Below, one piece after another: positions 63,191 to 64,000 of a stretch of DNA of 64,000 bases. Each line of letters opens with the position of its first letter. Position 1 is the stretch's first letter. Location: positions 124,001 to 188,000 of the forward strand of contig NZ_BSSV01000001.1 of NCBI RefSeq assembly GCF_030161435.1, in the 5' to 3' direction. Source of the stretch: Thalassotalea loyana (lineage in GTDB: Bacteria > Pseudomonadota > Gammaproteobacteria > Enterobacterales > Alteromonadaceae). The notes under the pieces were generated by a model. That model searched no databases. It saw nothing but the letters and a program-made list of their open reading frames with translations, and was not told the origin of the DNA. A program made the translations under genes and the position numbers.

Positions 63191-64000
63191 ATGACCATTG
63201 AAAACCTAATTAAACACTCAAATGCTAAACCTGGGAAGCTCGCAGTAAACGTCCATAAATTTGGTGGTAGTAGTCTAGCAACGAGTGAGTGTATTGAGCG
63301 TGTTATTGATATTATTTGTCGTCATTGTCAGATTAACGATATCGTTGTGGTGTCTGCCAATGGCGGTGTTACTGATCAGCTTTTTACCCTTTGTCAGTTA
63401 GCAAAAGATGATTTAAGCGTTGAGGAACCTCTTGAGAGTTTGCAATTTCAATTACAAGGGCTGATTGCACAATTACTCAATGAACAAAATAGTGCCTACT
63501 TAACTCAACAATTACATGATGATTTTCAATTGTTGTCCTCTTGGCTCGCTACTGACGTTAAGTCTCATCGTAATGATATTTTAGCGTTCGGTGAAATATG
63601 GTCTGCTAGGTTATTGTCTGCCGTTCTAAATGAACGAATCTGCCCAAGTCATGCCGTTGATGCACGTGATTTCATTCAAATTCAATCAGAACAAAACACA
63701 GCGGTAAATTATGACATTAGCCGAAATCAATTTGAGCAGATAAAACAAGCTCATCAACTCACGATAGCGACAGGCTATATTGCAAGAGACCTTGAAGGGC
63801 GCTCATGTACACTAGGTCGCAACGGTTCCGATTATTCTGCGACTATAATGGCTGCGCTCACAGGGGCTGCGAATGTTACCTTGTGGACTGATGTTGACGG
63901 AATATATAGCGCTGATCCTCGTATAGTGCCAGCTGCTAGAAAACTACATAGGCTTCCTAATGGTGTTGCCAGAGAGTTAGGTCGTCTGGGTAACCCAGTT
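63191..64000 (+). CDS. metL: Bifunctional aspartokinase II / homoserine dehydrogenase II, partial
   Basis: The first 270 codons; the gene runs off the right edge. VNVHKFGGSSLATSECIERV is the aspartokinase K-F-G-G-(T/S)-S motif. VVVSANGGVTDQLFTLCQLA, ILAFGEIWSARLLSAVL (substrate-binding Glu), TLGRNGSDYSATIMAAL and VTLWTDVDGIYSADPRIVPAAR follow in order. Only the kinase part is seen; the homoserine dehydrogenase half is inferred from its position 35 bp after metB and from RLPNGVARELGRLGNPV, which fits MetL. It feeds aspartate into methionine synthesis. Confidence 0.93.
   Translation, partial: MTIENLIKHSNAKPGKLAVNVHKFGGSSLATSECIERVIDIICRHCQINDIVVVSANGGVTDQLFTLCQLAKDDLSVEEPLESLQFQLQGLIAQLLNEQNSAYLTQQLHDDFQLLSSWLATDVKSHRNDILAFGEIWSARLLSAVLNERICPSHAVDARDFIQIQSEQNTAVNYDISRNQFEQIKQAHQLTIATGYIARDLEGRSCTLGRNGSDYSATIMAALTGAANVTLWTDVDGIYSADPRIVPAARKLHRLPNGVARELGRLGNPV

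Overview
The window is a stretch of a gammaproteobacterial chromosome with AT-rich intergenic DNA and dense gene packing. The order nnr-tsaE-amiB-mutL-miaA-hfq-hflX-hflK-hflC-yjeT-purA, the secB-gpsA, envC-gpmI and rsgA-psd neighbourhoods, and the divergent metJ/metBL pair are typical of this class. Together with a PEP-CTERM/exosortase exopolysaccharide cluster they suggest a marine Alteromonadales organism, perhaps Colwelliaceae (Thalassotalea/Colwellia-like). That placement is inference; no rRNA or tRNA gene was seen to test it.

Region 1 (1-27336) is an exopolysaccharide and protein-sorting locus. It holds a chain-length determinant (cut by the window edge), a Wza-like export lipoprotein, an EpsB-type initiating sugar transferase, an asparagine-synthase-like protein, an ATP-grasp ligase, two carbohydrate-deacetylase-like proteins, two GT4 glycosyltransferases, a CapK-like adenylate-forming enzyme, a Wzx flippase, a Wzy/ligase, a secreted protein of unknown function, an OafA-type acyltransferase with SGNH domain and a membrane GT2. 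After these come a PEP-CTERM protein, an exosortase with its Cys/Arg/His triad, the TPR lipoprotein PrsT, a ThiF/E1-like enzyme, a FeeM-like acyltransferase and a patatin. The PEP-CTERM gene has a convincing sigma-54 (-24/-12) promoter. The first group would build and export a polysaccharide; the exosortase would process the PEP-CTERM protein at the envelope.

Region 2 (27453-42446) is mostly housekeeping: a small secreted serine protease, yibQ, envC, gpmI, a rhodanese, grxC, secB, gpsA, trmL, fieF, a lysophospholipase, a BlaI/M56-TonB regulatory pair, ugpQ, psd, rsgA and orn.

Region 3 (42575-46689) contains a hotdog protein and a 1166-residue membrane protein laid out like a TorS/BarA-type hybrid histidine kinase in which the catalytic and most phosphorylation motifs have been lost. 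This is the most unusual single gene in the window.

Region 4 (46698-64000) is the conserved queG / nnr-to-purA core, a short malic enzyme with a roughly 420-nt leader, then metJ divergent from metB-metL (metL runs off the right edge), with MetJ operator arrays in the shared promoter. No CRISPR array, insertion sequence, prophage or RNA gene was recognised. Many operons end in clear rho-independent terminators, two of which embed stop codons in the hairpin.
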